From Lepiota brunneoincarnata (taxonomy: Eukaryota; Basidiomycota; Agaricomycetes; Agaricales; Agaricaceae), in assembly GCA_023014365.1 (NCBI GenBank), contig JAEBUN010000002.1:3782001-3846000 (forward strand): 64,000 bases of DNA, in the 5' to 3' direction. The notes beneath the pieces are model-generated. The model did no database searches and was not told the origin of the DNA. It was given only the letters and a program-made list of their open reading frames with translations. The translations under genes and the position numbers were made by a program. Shown piece after piece: positions 12,489 through 24,258 of this stretch. The stretch's first letter is position 1. Every line of letters starts with the position of its first letter.

Positions 12489-15138
12489 ATGACTACGAGC
12501 AGCACACCGGGCCTGCTCAGTGCACCTAGACTCACAACGCTCATTGCCTCATTGTTTGTGTCATTTAGTTCTGGGACTAATTATGTGAGTGGTTCTCGCT
12601 TGACGTTGTAATGATGGCAAGTTGATATGAAGTATAGGTATATTCTGGTGAGAGCTCCTGTTTGTTAGAGCGGGTGAACCAGCGCATATGCCTTGGCCTG
12701 GTTCTCCGTCTCTAGCACTCGAAGCTGAAGGCTCAGGCTGATTCCTGGCGAATGGTTGAAACATAGCCTGGGCGCCACAGCTTGGCTCTCGACTACGCAT
12801 TACCCATACCCAACTGAACATCATTGGACTGGCTGGAAACGGTATGCGGTCTTCCTTGCATGACCCTCGAACCCAGCGGGTCTGACCTGATTCCCCTACA
12901 GTCGGCGTATATAGTTCTGGACCAATCTGGGGACGGATCGTTGACACAAGGGGACCTCGCATACCGCTCATCGGGGCGTTTGTTCTGCTCCTTGCAGGAT
13001 ACTCAGGAATCAAGAAGTTCTTCGATTCCGGACTACCTGAAGGCGCTCAGACGATGGCGACGTTTTCCTTTTGTCTGCTGGTCTTTTGCAGTTACATGAC
13101 TGGTGCGGGAGGAAACGGAGGGCTGACGAGCGCTGTGAATTCCACGGCGAAGACATTTCCGGACAAAGCGGTGCGTTTCACTCTGTTTGTCCGCGGCTGA
13201 TCGTCACTAAGGGTCCGGAATATTGTTAGCGGGCAACGGCGACCGGGTTTGTTATCGGCGGTTTTGGCTTGTCTGCTTTCATATTTTCCACCGTTGCACA
13301 TGTCGCATACGCAGGGAATACTTCAGCTTTCTTGCAGCTCTTGGCTTTGGGCACGGCGTTGCCTATGATACTAGGATACTTCTTCGTGCGGCCCATTCCA
13401 TTATCGCCGGAGATCCCTGGTTCAGAACGAGAATTTGGAGCAAACAGTGAAGGCATAACGAGCACTTCTGCTTTGATAGATGATCCTTACACACGGCTGT
13501 TGGACCATGATGTCCTGGATGTAGAGTTGAATGTCTCAGAAGACCAGCTGCACCACTTCTCGCACGAACGCACACGCTCGCGCAGTCTGAGCGTTTCTCA
13601 CTCGTCAGCTGGTTTCGTCCATGCTGAACGTGGGTACCTTGAAGAACATCTGCCGAACATTTTTGGCACGGAATTATGGAAGAGCGGGGATTTTTGGTTG
13701 CTGTTTACTATCCTCTCCCTCTGTGCGTGTCGCTTGTTTCTCGTCCCTTCACCCTTCGTATTCACGGCCTTGTCCCCGTTTGTGTTTCTCCCTTGAATAT
13801 TGTATCTTTCAGTGGCTGGAACTGGCTTGATGTGTGAGTACCTTCTAGATCGTCAGGTATCCGTCTTTGGGGCTACTCGGACCGCTAACCCTTTCTTCTT
13901 CTTACCATGTATCAGATATTAATAATGTTGGCGCGATGTCACAAATACTTTATGCGCGGAATAACTCTCATTACGATGACATTGAAGCAGCACGGTTGCA
14001 AGCAGCACAGGTGTCGACGATCAGTGTTATGAATTTCCTCGGACGTATCGTCATTGGTAAGTAACTTCACATACGGTTCATTCCATTCTCTAACGGTCGC
14101 TATTCAACCCATCTAAAATTGTCGCCCTTCCCTTCCGCTTCCCCTTGTTATACTTCCTCGTTTACCACTCCAACGACCTCACTAAACTGCTATTCTGTTC
14201 TTGCCCCCCACTTCATCAACTTCTTCGTCCACCTCGCTCCTCTACATCCATATTCTTCCATCTATTGCTTCTACACCTAGGCATCATCTCCGACACTGCC
14301 AAGAATAAATTCTCACTCCCACGCTCCTACTGCCTCGTCCTGGTCTCCACATTAGTCTTCCTTTCCCAAGTCACAGCAGCAAATATCAACGAAATCAGTA
14401 ACCTATGGTTGGCGAGCGCTATGCTCGGCTTCTCCTATGGCAGTGTCTTCTCACTGCACCCCCTAGTGTGTATTGAATGGTTTGGACTGCGTGAGTACCC
14501 TGATTTCTCCATTCACCCCACTATCCCTTTTTGTCGTTCCTGACATTTTGCCGACACCCTGTCCACTCGTCGTTGCGGAAACGGAACGACAGATATCCCC
14601 GGATCTTATTCTCATCCTTACCACGTTTCTATTACTGGATGACGAATTCGATGATGCTAACAGTTTTTTTCTTTCCCTCCCCCGCTGCTCCACAGCCCAT
14701 TTCTCAGAGAACTGGGGATATCTATCAATGGCGCCCATGGTTGCTGGGAACATATTTATGGTGTTCTTTGGCCGCAACCTGGACGCGCACGAGTCAAAAT
14801 CTCACTCACAGCAGCTCTCGGCTAGGGCCGGCGCCAGTCGCAACGTCTTCTCGTCTCTTCCCTCCGCTATCACCATGATAATGAGAAAAACAGCGGCTGA
14901 TGGACCCGGGATGGGGGAGATGCCGCAGTGTTTGGAAGGGAAAGAGTGTTATGTCGCGGCATTACATTTGACAATGGTGATGACATTTTTCGGTATTGTG
15001 TTGAGTGTCTGGGCGGGTTGGAGGGATAGACAAAGGTCGGAAGATATGCCTAGAGAAGTGAACAGCAAAGGGAGGGCGTTTGGGAGGAGGTCGAGTAGAA
15101 TGAGCCGTGGGAGTCGTACGAGCGTTGAGCGGGCTTAG
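12489..15138 (+). CDS. MCH1: MCH1-like major facilitator (monocarboxylate-transporter-related) protein
   Basis: Nine exons join in frame to 585 residues: 12489-12584, 12638-12647, 12767-12841, 12902-13170, 13230-13722, 13813-13833, 13916-14056, 14281-14490, 14696-15138. The N-terminus reads FSSGTNYVYSAWAPQLG, then THTQLNIIGLAGNVGVY, which I recall as typical of Mch1/nodulin-like MFS proteins in fungal vacuolar or other internal membranes. About twelve helices are expected, with a long hydrophilic loop (about 225-310) in the middle and a basic, serine/arginine-rich tail. Exon 2 is only 10 nt and exon 6 only 21 nt. Without the 10-nt exon, both frame and the conserved YSAWAP helix are lost, which supports it. 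The transported substrate cannot be deduced. Confidence 0.88.
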
Positions 15139-16444
15139 CCGCTACTGTCGGATTGTAGGGTTTGTATTTTTGTGTACCTTATTGTGTCAGCTATAGAATT
15201 ATTATTCCCGATAATCTGGTACAAGTACTATTTACAATTGCATCCTCAAGCACCCTCGAACCACTGACGAGAGGGTCTCACACGTCTGTGCAGATGGAGA
15301 CGACGACATACGTTTTGTTCGCCTCCAATGTCTTGCTTCTGGGACTATAGCTACCGTCCATTCTTGCACCGCCCTGCTTGTGCGCAGTCGCTGGGGTATC
15401 CACCACTCCCTCATGGTGTATGTAGCCCCAAGAGCTCCAGTCAGTCGAACTCGGTAGCAAATCCAGTACCTACCAGCGAGAGAGACTCCATACGGCACAT
15501 TTTTAACTCACAGGCTATCCATAAGCATACTCATCTCCAAATACGGGTGATGAGGACGCTGGCCCCCCCCCCCCCCACCCACGATGTATGGGTAAATAAA
15601 ACTCAATCGCCAAGCGAGTGCTTCGGGATCACCAATCAATAATCCGTGATGATAGAACACAACTGACTGTTTTAAGCAATGCCATTACGGAATATCAGAG
15701 ATATATTGGGGATTCTTGGGGCGTGGGGTCACAAGTCCCACCCCCAACCCCCCCCCTGCCGAGAATTGGGTTGGATTGTCCGTGATTGCCGAGGCCGAGG
15801 TCGACATTTCCACACGAAAGTAGGGATCAGCGAGTTCTGGGGCTCGGGGTTTAGGGCGTCGTTACTCGTTAGAGAGTCCTTGACACCTGATTTTGTTCAC
15901 AGTTAGCCGTGAATGGGGATTGTTGGGGCATGTGTACATCTGTGGGTGATTGGTATAGCTGGAGTGGTTCCATGGGCGATAGGGGGGGGGGGCCGATGGA
16001 CGATGGACGAGGGACGATGGGGGCGGGGGCGACCCTATGGAACAGGGAGGCGATTTACAATCTGGAAAACATGCGGTGTGGCTCTGCATGACTCCATTGG
16101 TTCTTCTTTTGTTTAATAATCCCATTTTTACTGGTTTGGTTGTGAATTTGGAACATTCTTTTTAGGATCCGCAGCAGTGAGAGAGAGAGGGAGAAATTTC
16201 TTTTTTCATTCAAACCGATATCGATGAAACAGGGTATGTAAGCTGATAACGGGGACACTAGAATACATTCGATACGAGCAAACAAGTCAAATAATTCTAC
16301 AACACATTCTATTGAAGATATACACAACAAATTATCAATCATCATCCATGCAACAGTGAGACGTGGGGGCGGGGGGGAGGGAGTAAATGAGAGGCATGCA
16401 ACAAACGAACCGAGCCAGATCAAGTCAATGGGTAAGAGAACACC
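15139..16444. other. Convergent intergenic region
   Basis: Lies between the 3' ends of a plus-strand and a minus-strand gene. It contains a 14-base C run near 15563-15576, a shorter C run near 15749 and a run of about ten G near 15984. No gene is supported; open frames are low-complexity. Confidence 0.6.
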
Positions 16445-18777
16445 TCAAACTGTGGTTTGTAGCTTCAGGACATCCTGTTGGCCTGAAACAGCACCATAGG
16501 AGAGTAACCTTCCAGCTCTTAATTTGATTTCCCGCAACCAACCGTCTCCACTATACGATTCCGTGTGACCAGAGCGGGGAGTAAAGACCATCCTGGCGCG
16601 GGGGAAAACCCTATCACCAACCAAGCAATTCGCAGCACTAACGACAGCCCGGCATTTAGAAGTGGCCACGTCAGAAGCAATGCCGACTCCCCATGTGCTC
16701 CCCGCACCAGATTTGGATGGAGTGGTGCCGGCGAGAGATAGTTCAACATACGTAGCACATTTGGCGTGGGGGAGGTTGTCTGCGTGGATGATTTGCGCAG
16801 CAGATTCGCCGATACTGAGCTCCATGCCGAGGTCTGATCTGAGAGCGTCCAGCACTGCGAGGACGACCCCTCGACCATCCCCAGAAATCGTACGCTCAGT
16901 GCCGTCGACGATGATGTCCGCCTCCAGGCGGAGAAGACTTTGATCCTCATCGGGAGGGGTCAAGGTGTTGGCGTCATCGGAGAAGTCGGATATTGGTGAC
17001 GATGGTTCGTGGGTGGAAGGGGAAAGGGGCAAGAGGCGGTATGATTTCAAGAAGACCCTGTTTACCGGCACGGACTGAGATCGAGTAGGTCTTCTTGAAA
17101 GCGGTTGAGATCAGAGCAGGAGTCATCTCCTTTCCGCTGCGCTCGCTCTCACTCTGTACAACTTGATAGAAGGAGACTTGCATGCGGCGAGGTAGATCGC
17201 AGAGCATGGTTTGTTTAATCACATAAGCAATGCCAGCCTTCCCGCTTTGGCTGCTCACCCTAATAAGGTTTTCGTAGCCGTAGCCCAAGTCCTTGGGATC
17301 GAGAGGTATGTAGGGCATGGCCCAATACTTCGTGCCGTGACCCGAGTGATCGACATCTTCCCAACGCTTCGCCTGCGCATCGAGGCCCTTCTTGATGGCG
17401 TCCTGATGGGTCCCCGCGAAGGCAGAGAAGACAAGGTGTCCCGCGTAGGGATAACGAGTGGGAATAGCCATCTCGTTGCACTTGCAGACAAGTTGAACGA
17501 TCTCTGGGAGATTGGAGAAGTCGAGCCTGGGAGAAACGCCTTGGGAGTACATATTGAGTGCAAGAGTGATCAGATCGACATTTCCAGTTCGCTCGCCATT
17601 CCCGAGGAGACATCCTTCGATGCGATCTCCTCCAGCGAGAAGAGCGAGTTCTGCGGCTGCTACTGCAGTTCCTGTATATAGCCCAAGTCAGATTATCGGT
17701 GAATCCTTAGAGACAAAATCTGACCTCGATCGTTATGGGGATGGATGCTCAGAACAACACTTTCTCTGTTCTTGATATTGTTATGGAAATATTCGACCTT
17801 TTTTTTCTGGTCAGGAAATTCAGTTTCGAAAGCTTTGGAAAGAGGCTTTACCATGTCTGCATAATGGTTGCTTGGCGCACACTCAACAGTCGCAGCAAGA
17901 TTGAACATAATTTTGTCATCAGGTGTAGCTTTGCCCCACTCATCAAAAACCAGATTGCCGAGTTCAACAGTGAACTCGGGCTCGGTCTGTGAGAACGTTT
18001 CAAGACAGTAAAGGAGAGTATAATGTGTGCCTATCAAGAGAGCAGTGAGTAAAGAAGAGGGAATGAGTGGCGTCGAGGGAAGTATATACCCGATCGTGCG
18101 GTTTCTTCTTCTGTCAGTTTCTTGACGAGACGGACAGCATTCAATGTGAGATCGATGGTCTGCTCCTTGGTGTTGCGGAAGACAACCTCGCGGAAAACCG
18201 GCGACACAGCGTTGTAGAGATGTATGATCGCTCTCTTGCAGCCGGCCAGGGACTTTACAGAGCGCTCGATCAAGTCTGGACGAGCAGGTGTAATGATCTG
18301 AATATAATTTGTGAGAAGGACCCAATGCTGCGGAAAGGGGAAAGCTCTTACTTGTAAAGCAACGTCGTCGGGAACTTCTCCGTTGTCGATGATCGATCTA
18401 CAGAATTGGAACTCTTGCTCAGATGCAGATGGATAAGCAACTTCAATTTCTTTGAATCCAATCTTGACAAGAGCTCTGCGGACGCATGTGCTCGATTAGC
18501 AACAAGCCAGGTCTTCCGTTCTATAAATAGTTATACCTGAAGAGCTCTAGCTTCGTGGCATTGCTCATTGGGTTGACGAGGGCCTGATTTCCATCTCGTA
18601 GATCTGTTGAAAGCCATCTCGGGGCGACCGTAGTTCTGCGAGTAGGCCACTTCCGCACATAATTCGGCGGAAACGGAACCTCCTGATAAGGTAGGTATTT
18701 GCGGCAGGGTTCCGTCCTGAGGCATGCGTTAGACGAGTCTCCTGAATTGCCCCCGGATGTACTCACAGCATTGGCAT
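16445..18777 (-). CDS. LEU4: 2-isopropylmalate synthase, with one apparent +1 frame break
   Basis: Condenses acetyl-CoA and 2-oxoisovalerate, the committed step of leucine synthesis (mitochondrial and/or cytosolic in fungi). Six exons: 18777-18767 (11 nt, MPML), 18716-18537, 18475-18352, 18297-18090, 18030-17725, 17671-16445. Signatures include STDLRDGNQALVNPM (metal-binding D and R), HLYNAVSPVFREVVF, SIHPHNDRGTAVAAAELAL and GNGERTGNVDL. The C-terminal LeuA regulatory (leucine-feedback) domain follows, from EADIIVDGTERTISG onward. The frame changes once near 17078, between the catalytic and regulatory parts. Taken with one extra base, the spliced length is exactly 685 codons including the stop. 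Read literally, translation would end about 30 codons later and lose the regulatory domain. Confidence 0.88.
17045..17100. repeat. Perfect 13-bp inverted repeat with 30-nt loop inside LEU4
   Basis: TTTCAAGAAGACC at 17045-17057 and GGTCTTCTTGAAA at 17088-17100 are exact reverse complements separated by 30 bases. The frame break of LEU4 falls in the loop. Confidence 0.85.
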
Positions 18778-20493
18778 CTTGAATGTTGAGCGCTTGGGTA
18801 CGAGTGGTGTCGGAGTTATGAGAGGTAAAGAGTATTGTATCTGAGTTGATTGTTACGTGAATCTGGTTACCGCAGTGCTTAAATACCTGAAAGCACCCAA
18901 TGTTGAGGCTGTGCCCTATTCCGGTAAACCCATGGCATTTTCAAGATGTGGACGTCTATGATACCCTCTGGAGAATGGGGTACCCGCAGGAGATGAGAAG
19001 CCGGCTAGATGACACACGTAAACAACACACTGCAAGATGCGGAGTGATGCCGTACCGCCCGCTCTGTCAACCCTAAACAACTCGTGCCGCTGCGTGTGAG
19101 GTTTATCGAACGCAGGAGCCCAGGACAATTCAGTTTGTACCACATGAAAGGATACGATCCTCGCCGCTGGTCAGATTCTAAAACGGAGATCTGAAGGGAG
19201 GACGATTCAGAGTCAAACTTGGAAGTGCCAAGAGCCGCGACCTGCTCTCGCGATTGAAAAGAGAGATTACATGCCATCCTGAAAGATGTGGGGCAGGGAC
19301 ACCCAAGAAAGTGCATGGATTCTCAAACGCATGCCCCCTGGATCTAGAGTCTATCCGGGGGGAGAGGGGGGGGGGCCAGGTTTGTACCACTAGTTCGACT
19401 CAATACCGAGCGCACCGTTCACGCACCCAGACAAGTTGGGATGTTCTATACCAAGCCCAGATCAGCGCTATATTTTTGGACTTGATTTTTCAAGAAGTTG
19501 ATCAATCCATTCCGAAAGCGCGATGTCATGAGGAAGCGATAACACGCATATCCGTCCCAGACGTACTAAATGAGGACATGGTTTCAGCTGAATCGCAGCT
19601 GGCATTATTCATAGCCTCCAATCAATGAGTGAAGAACAATGGGCATGCATCATAGACAATCCTATTCACGTTTTCATCGAACCAAGCCGTGTGAATTGGA
19701 AAAGGGTCATTGGAGCCGGTAGGAGGGACAGCTCGGATCCAGGGGTTGATGTACTACTGGGTTGGAACGATCCTCCAAACGGGGATTTGGTAGAAGTTCA
19801 CCCTCGAGAGTATTTAGGTAGCGAGCCGAGGTTGTGAAGATGGATGGGGAGTTGAAAGGGAAAAGAAAAATTGAGAGGGGATTGTGGCGCATAGATCTTC
19901 CCACGGGCAGGGATAACTCCATTGGGCTTGGAACGGCCCTCGCGAGGAAAAGATCAGCTCGGTCAGAGCTGGGAACAATCTCCTTGCTTCTGCGCCGTAT
20001 TGCGGGAAAAACTCTGGCTTGGCTCCGCACGGCTATTTTGCTCTCGGCTCGACTGTCCTGAATTTCTGTCATCGTGATCAAGTACTTTGGGAACTCTGGC
20101 AAATGGATCTCGCTCATACTACACTCCAACGGGACGACTTGGGAGTCTGACGGAAGTCCGGCCAGAGAGTTCTCTCAAACGCATAGCCCACCACCATATC
20201 CTGATAAGAGCCCTTGATCACCACGCCTCTCTTTTGTTATTGACTCTGATGGGGGCTACTCCGTGTGACGCGCAGCAGTAAATTGTCTAGTAATCTCCGG
20301 GGAAAAGATTTACTTGCGAAAAATGCATTTCTTTCTAGAATACGCCGCAAAACCGACGAGAATATATCTTGACATCTCCTTATGAGGATTGCCCCTAAGC
20401 ACCTAGAAAACACATTGTCTGCAACTTTGTTCTTGCCCCACATCTAGACTTGACTCGAAGCTACCCTTCGCTCCTAGCAAAAATCAGGCAACC
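18778..20493. other. Divergent intergenic region (LEU4 / MFS gene)
   Basis: Between the LEU4 start (minus) and the MFS start (plus). Several 60-140 codon open frames occur on both strands, but none shows recognisable motifs or spliced continuations. Presumably holds both promoters. A G-rich run lies near 19361-19376. Confidence 0.5.
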
Positions 20494-22794
20494 ATGACAA
20501 GCTCAAAGACATTACTTCGACTGCCCTCACCTGTACCTTCTGAAAATACGACAGGTAAAAGAAGCATCCGCGTTTGTTGACACCATAGCTGAAATCTGTC
20601 CCCCCCCTCTCCCTCCTCCTCCCCAAGTTCAGGGTGGACCTACTGCATCTCGACACAGCCAAAGTGATGCTGAACATAGTTCGCATTCGTTGAAAGTAGA
20701 TAACGCAATCACACCTATTCAAGTCTGCGAAAAAGAAAATGCATTTATTGTAACATGGAATGGCCCCAAGGATCCCGATAATCCGAGGAACTGGTCGAAT
20801 GGCAGGCGATGGACCGTGACGCTAGTCGTCAGTCTCTTTACCTTCATCAGGTATGTACCTACCCCGTGTTATCATACCTACCTACGTGTGTCTAAGTGCG
20901 AATCTATAGTCCTGTGGGGTCATCAATATCCTTCACCTGCACTGTCCCAGATTTCTCGGGATTTGAACTATCCCTCCTGGATCTGTTCTTGAGAACATGT
21001 CCCTTTCGATATTCGTTTTGGCTTATGCACTTGGAGTAAGCGGTGGACTATACTATGTCAGTGGAGAAAACTAATCACTCCCCAGCCGCTTATCTGGGGC
21101 CCACTCTCGGAATTGTTCGGTCGTCCTTATTATTCTACAAATTTCCAACATCTGGTTCCTTGGTACGTCCTCCGCATAACGCAACAAGCGACCGCTCCTT
21201 ATTAACCATGGACGATAACAGTGTTCAATACCCTATGCGCTGTCGCAAAAACACCCACCCAAATGCTGGTGTTCAGATTTCTGGCCGGATTTGGGGGAGC
21301 TGCCCCCCAATCTTTGGGTGGTGGCGTTGTTGGTGATCTGTGGTCACCAGAAGAGCGTGGGATGGCAATGAGCGTGTATTCCTTGGCACCCCTGGTAGGT
21401 CCCTCGACCGGACCTTTAGTTGGTGGCTGGATCGCAGAACGGGCTCAATGGAGATGGGTATTCTGGAGTGTCAGCATTGCGGACGCGATCTTACAAGTAG
21501 CAGGCCTAGTGCGTCTTTCGCTTCAATATCCCTTTTATCACTTCCTCGTCACTAAAAGCGACCTCCCACAGATATTCATTCGTGAAACATACGCCCCTGA
21601 GATACTCAAAAGAAGGGCCAAGAAAATCCGCCAAGTCAAGGGGAACAGCGCTTATAGGTCTCCCTTCGAACGTCCAGATCGACACTTCACGGCAGTCATG
21701 GCTCGTGGCATGATCAAGCCCATCATCTTCCTCTTGACGGAGCCGATTGTCCAGGTATTTGCCTTATATATGGCGGTGCTTTATGGAGTCCTCTATCTGA
21801 GCTTAACCAGTGAGTGGGGTCGACGACACTATCCATGGGGCTGGGCTCAAATCTTGTGCCAAGCCTTCGTTAAAGTTTTCACGGATCAGTATCAACAACC
21901 AACAGGAATCGCGGGGGTCCATTATCTGGCAATTGCTCTAGGATCAACAGGTGATCTTGAACTTTCCCCGTAAATTGTCACCTCATGCACCTAACAGCTA
22001 CCAAGTGGGTGGGCAGGTCGGGGCTCGCGTGCTGAACAGTCATATACCGGAGGCTGAAGGAGCGAAACAACGGCGTGGGTACACCGGAGATGAGGTATGC
22101 CGTTTTTGGTATATTTTCCTAGGGATCCAAATCGGGACTCACATTCTATCAGGCTTCCCCTGCTGATGGTGTCTGCCACCACGCTGCCGATTGGCTTGCT
22201 CATATATGGATGGACTGCAAACAGGCTTCTGTTTTGGTTCCTTCCTGGTGAGATTGAACGGATATATCGGGCTTATCGCAACCTAATTCATCGACCTTTC
22301 TCCAGACCTAGGAGTATTTATTTATTCTATCGGGATCGGTAAGTCAAAGCGGGCAGAATAACAGTGGTTCCACGATGCTGAATGACCCGTCATTGGCAGG
22401 TGGAAATTGGACTTGTATCCAAACGTACCTCGTGCGTAAAGATGTCATATGGCTTCCTGGAGCCCTATACAGACAACCGATTTCACAGGTTGATAATTAT
22501 GCACTCTACTGCTGCCAGTGCAATCGCAGGGGTGTCTTCTTTCCGTGCGTTTGCAGGGTTTGGATTTCCCACTGTTCGCTGACAAGATGTATGCACGATT
22601 GGGGGATGGTATGTCATTGCTCCCTTTTTTAAGCCAGGGTTGGACATTGACTGGGAGCTCCTCTACACAGGATGGGGCAACTCTATTCTTGCCCTTATTT
22701 GCCTAGTCATTGGTTGCCCGTCGCCTTTCATTTTCTATCGCTATGGACCCAAATTACGGGAATGGAGCAAGGCCGCGTCTGTTGAGAAGTCATG
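20494..22794 (+). pseudogene. DHA1-type MFS drug/polyamine transporter with broken frame
   Basis: Exons start MTSSKTLLRLPSPVPSEN, then VTWNGPKDPDNPRNWSNGRRW (20628-20850), a classic N-terminus of fungal Tpo/Flu1-like proton antiporters. Later pieces: PALSQISRDLNY, MSLSIFVLAYALG, IWGPLSELFGR, FLAGFGGAAPQSLGGGVVGD (motif C-like region), WSPEERGMAMSVYSLAP, ending SPFIFYRYGPKLREW near 22770. Splice sites are well kept, but the conserved frame needs four single-base skips, near 20932 (TCC|T), 20978 (TCC|T), 21128 (CCT|T) and 22567-22570. Either it is a pseudogene or the consensus carries insertion errors like those in neighbouring genes. The substrate is unknown. Confidence 0.7.
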
Positions 22795-22982
22795 ACATAA
22801 GAGGATTGAGAGCCTCGGGCACTTGTGAGCAGATCCATCCATTCTGAGCGAAAAGCGTAGTAGCTAACCATTCATATGAGATCATAGTAGACTTTTTGCG
22901 TAACTCGTGTGAAGCACGATCCTGTCTTTCGGTTTCGCCGTTGAACCAAACCCCCGTCCTTGGTCGTGCCCAGCGTTGGCTT

Positions 22983-23018
22983 CCCGCCAATCCCGCCAAT
23001 CCTGCAAATCCTGCAAAT
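22983..23018. repeat. Short 9-base tandem repeat
   Basis: Two CCCGCCAAT units followed by two CCTGCAAAT units. Confidence 0.8.
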
Positions 23019-24236
23019 CCATGATGGGGCGGATACAATACCATCCGACCACGAGGCAGTGTGGTCTTCATGCGTCATTATTATCAGTGTTGTCGTCATA
23101 TGACTGGAATAGAATCCCCCGTGCTTTGGGAACGCTCGTCGAAAAAAAGGAGACTGCGACTAGGCTTTGATAGACGATTAGTGAGGTATAGCATGGACAT
23201 CGATCTGGAACCGCATGTTGCGATGATAAGAATGGGAAGCTGTAAACCGGTACTCATCGGAAGCCAATTCCGAGACTCTCACTTGTGTTTTTTATTTTTA
23301 TTGAAACCGTCCAGGATGCCAGGGGATGCTATGGTTGCATGAGAATGATTCTAATAGAGTATTGGCACCGTTCAGCATAAAAGGTTCATGTGCTTGGGTA
23401 ACATCAAAAACTGCTGCGGATTCGACTTGAGAAGTTGAGGAGCCCGACCGCCGACTCTAATTCATCCTTGAAGGTCCGAAAATAATGCTTCTTCCCCTTC
23501 TCTGCCCCTTGGATTTCGGAAAGTTTGGTTCTTGTGTGAATCCGGCCTGTCCGACAGTCTGCGTTCTTGAGTGGGGGGGCTTCCTGTCAGTCTAGTTTTA
23601 ATTCGCAGAAGAGATAACACGGGTACACGCTTCGCTGGGTCTATTTCGCACTCTTTACCTTTAGGTAGGACTGTATTGGCGGAGAACATCAGCTAAAGGG
23701 GGGCACCTGCAAGGCATGGTGAGAGACGGCTGGCTCCGATATTCGTTTCGAGAGCCCAAAGATGGTATACTGACGCCCTGAAAATGTCTGGTGTTTCACT
23801 CAACCTTGAGTGGTGTATATGTGTGGGTGTGGGTGCGGGCGGGGCGGGGAGGAAGAGGCACCCCTTCTTCGCTGTCAGTGCTGTTGTGTCTTCCAGGTGT
23901 TTTGTGGAGCTTATTTCAACGATAATACTGACGCGTGTTGACAACGCTGACAGTTCAACTAGCATTATTCGGCGTAAACAGTGATCGTGCATGGGAGCTC
24001 CGCCACCAGAACAAGCCGACACTATGTTTAGCGCTACCACATTCTGGTGCTTTTTTCCAACGATGAGAACAAAAGACACATTCAGGTTGCGCAGCAGTGA
24101 AACTATTGGATCGAATAGTTGAGCATCTCCTGAAATTTAGGAATTTTGAAATTCCATGGTTTCATGAACCCACCCCCGAGCTTATTGCGTATCGTCATGG
24201 AAGAAGTTCGAACATGATGCATCAGGACCCATGAGG

Positions 24237-24258
24237 CACACACACACACACACACACA
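24237..24258. repeat. CA dinucleotide microsatellite
   Basis: An uninterrupted run of about eleven CA units. Confidence 0.9.

Noticed and set aside
19707..20129. 140-codon minus-strand frame in the LEU4/MFS spacer
   Set aside because: No motif, no splice partners and composition not convincingly coding; treated as chance.
24237..24258. CA run considered as part of a CRISPR-like or telomeric array
   Set aside because: Simple dinucleotide microsatellite only.
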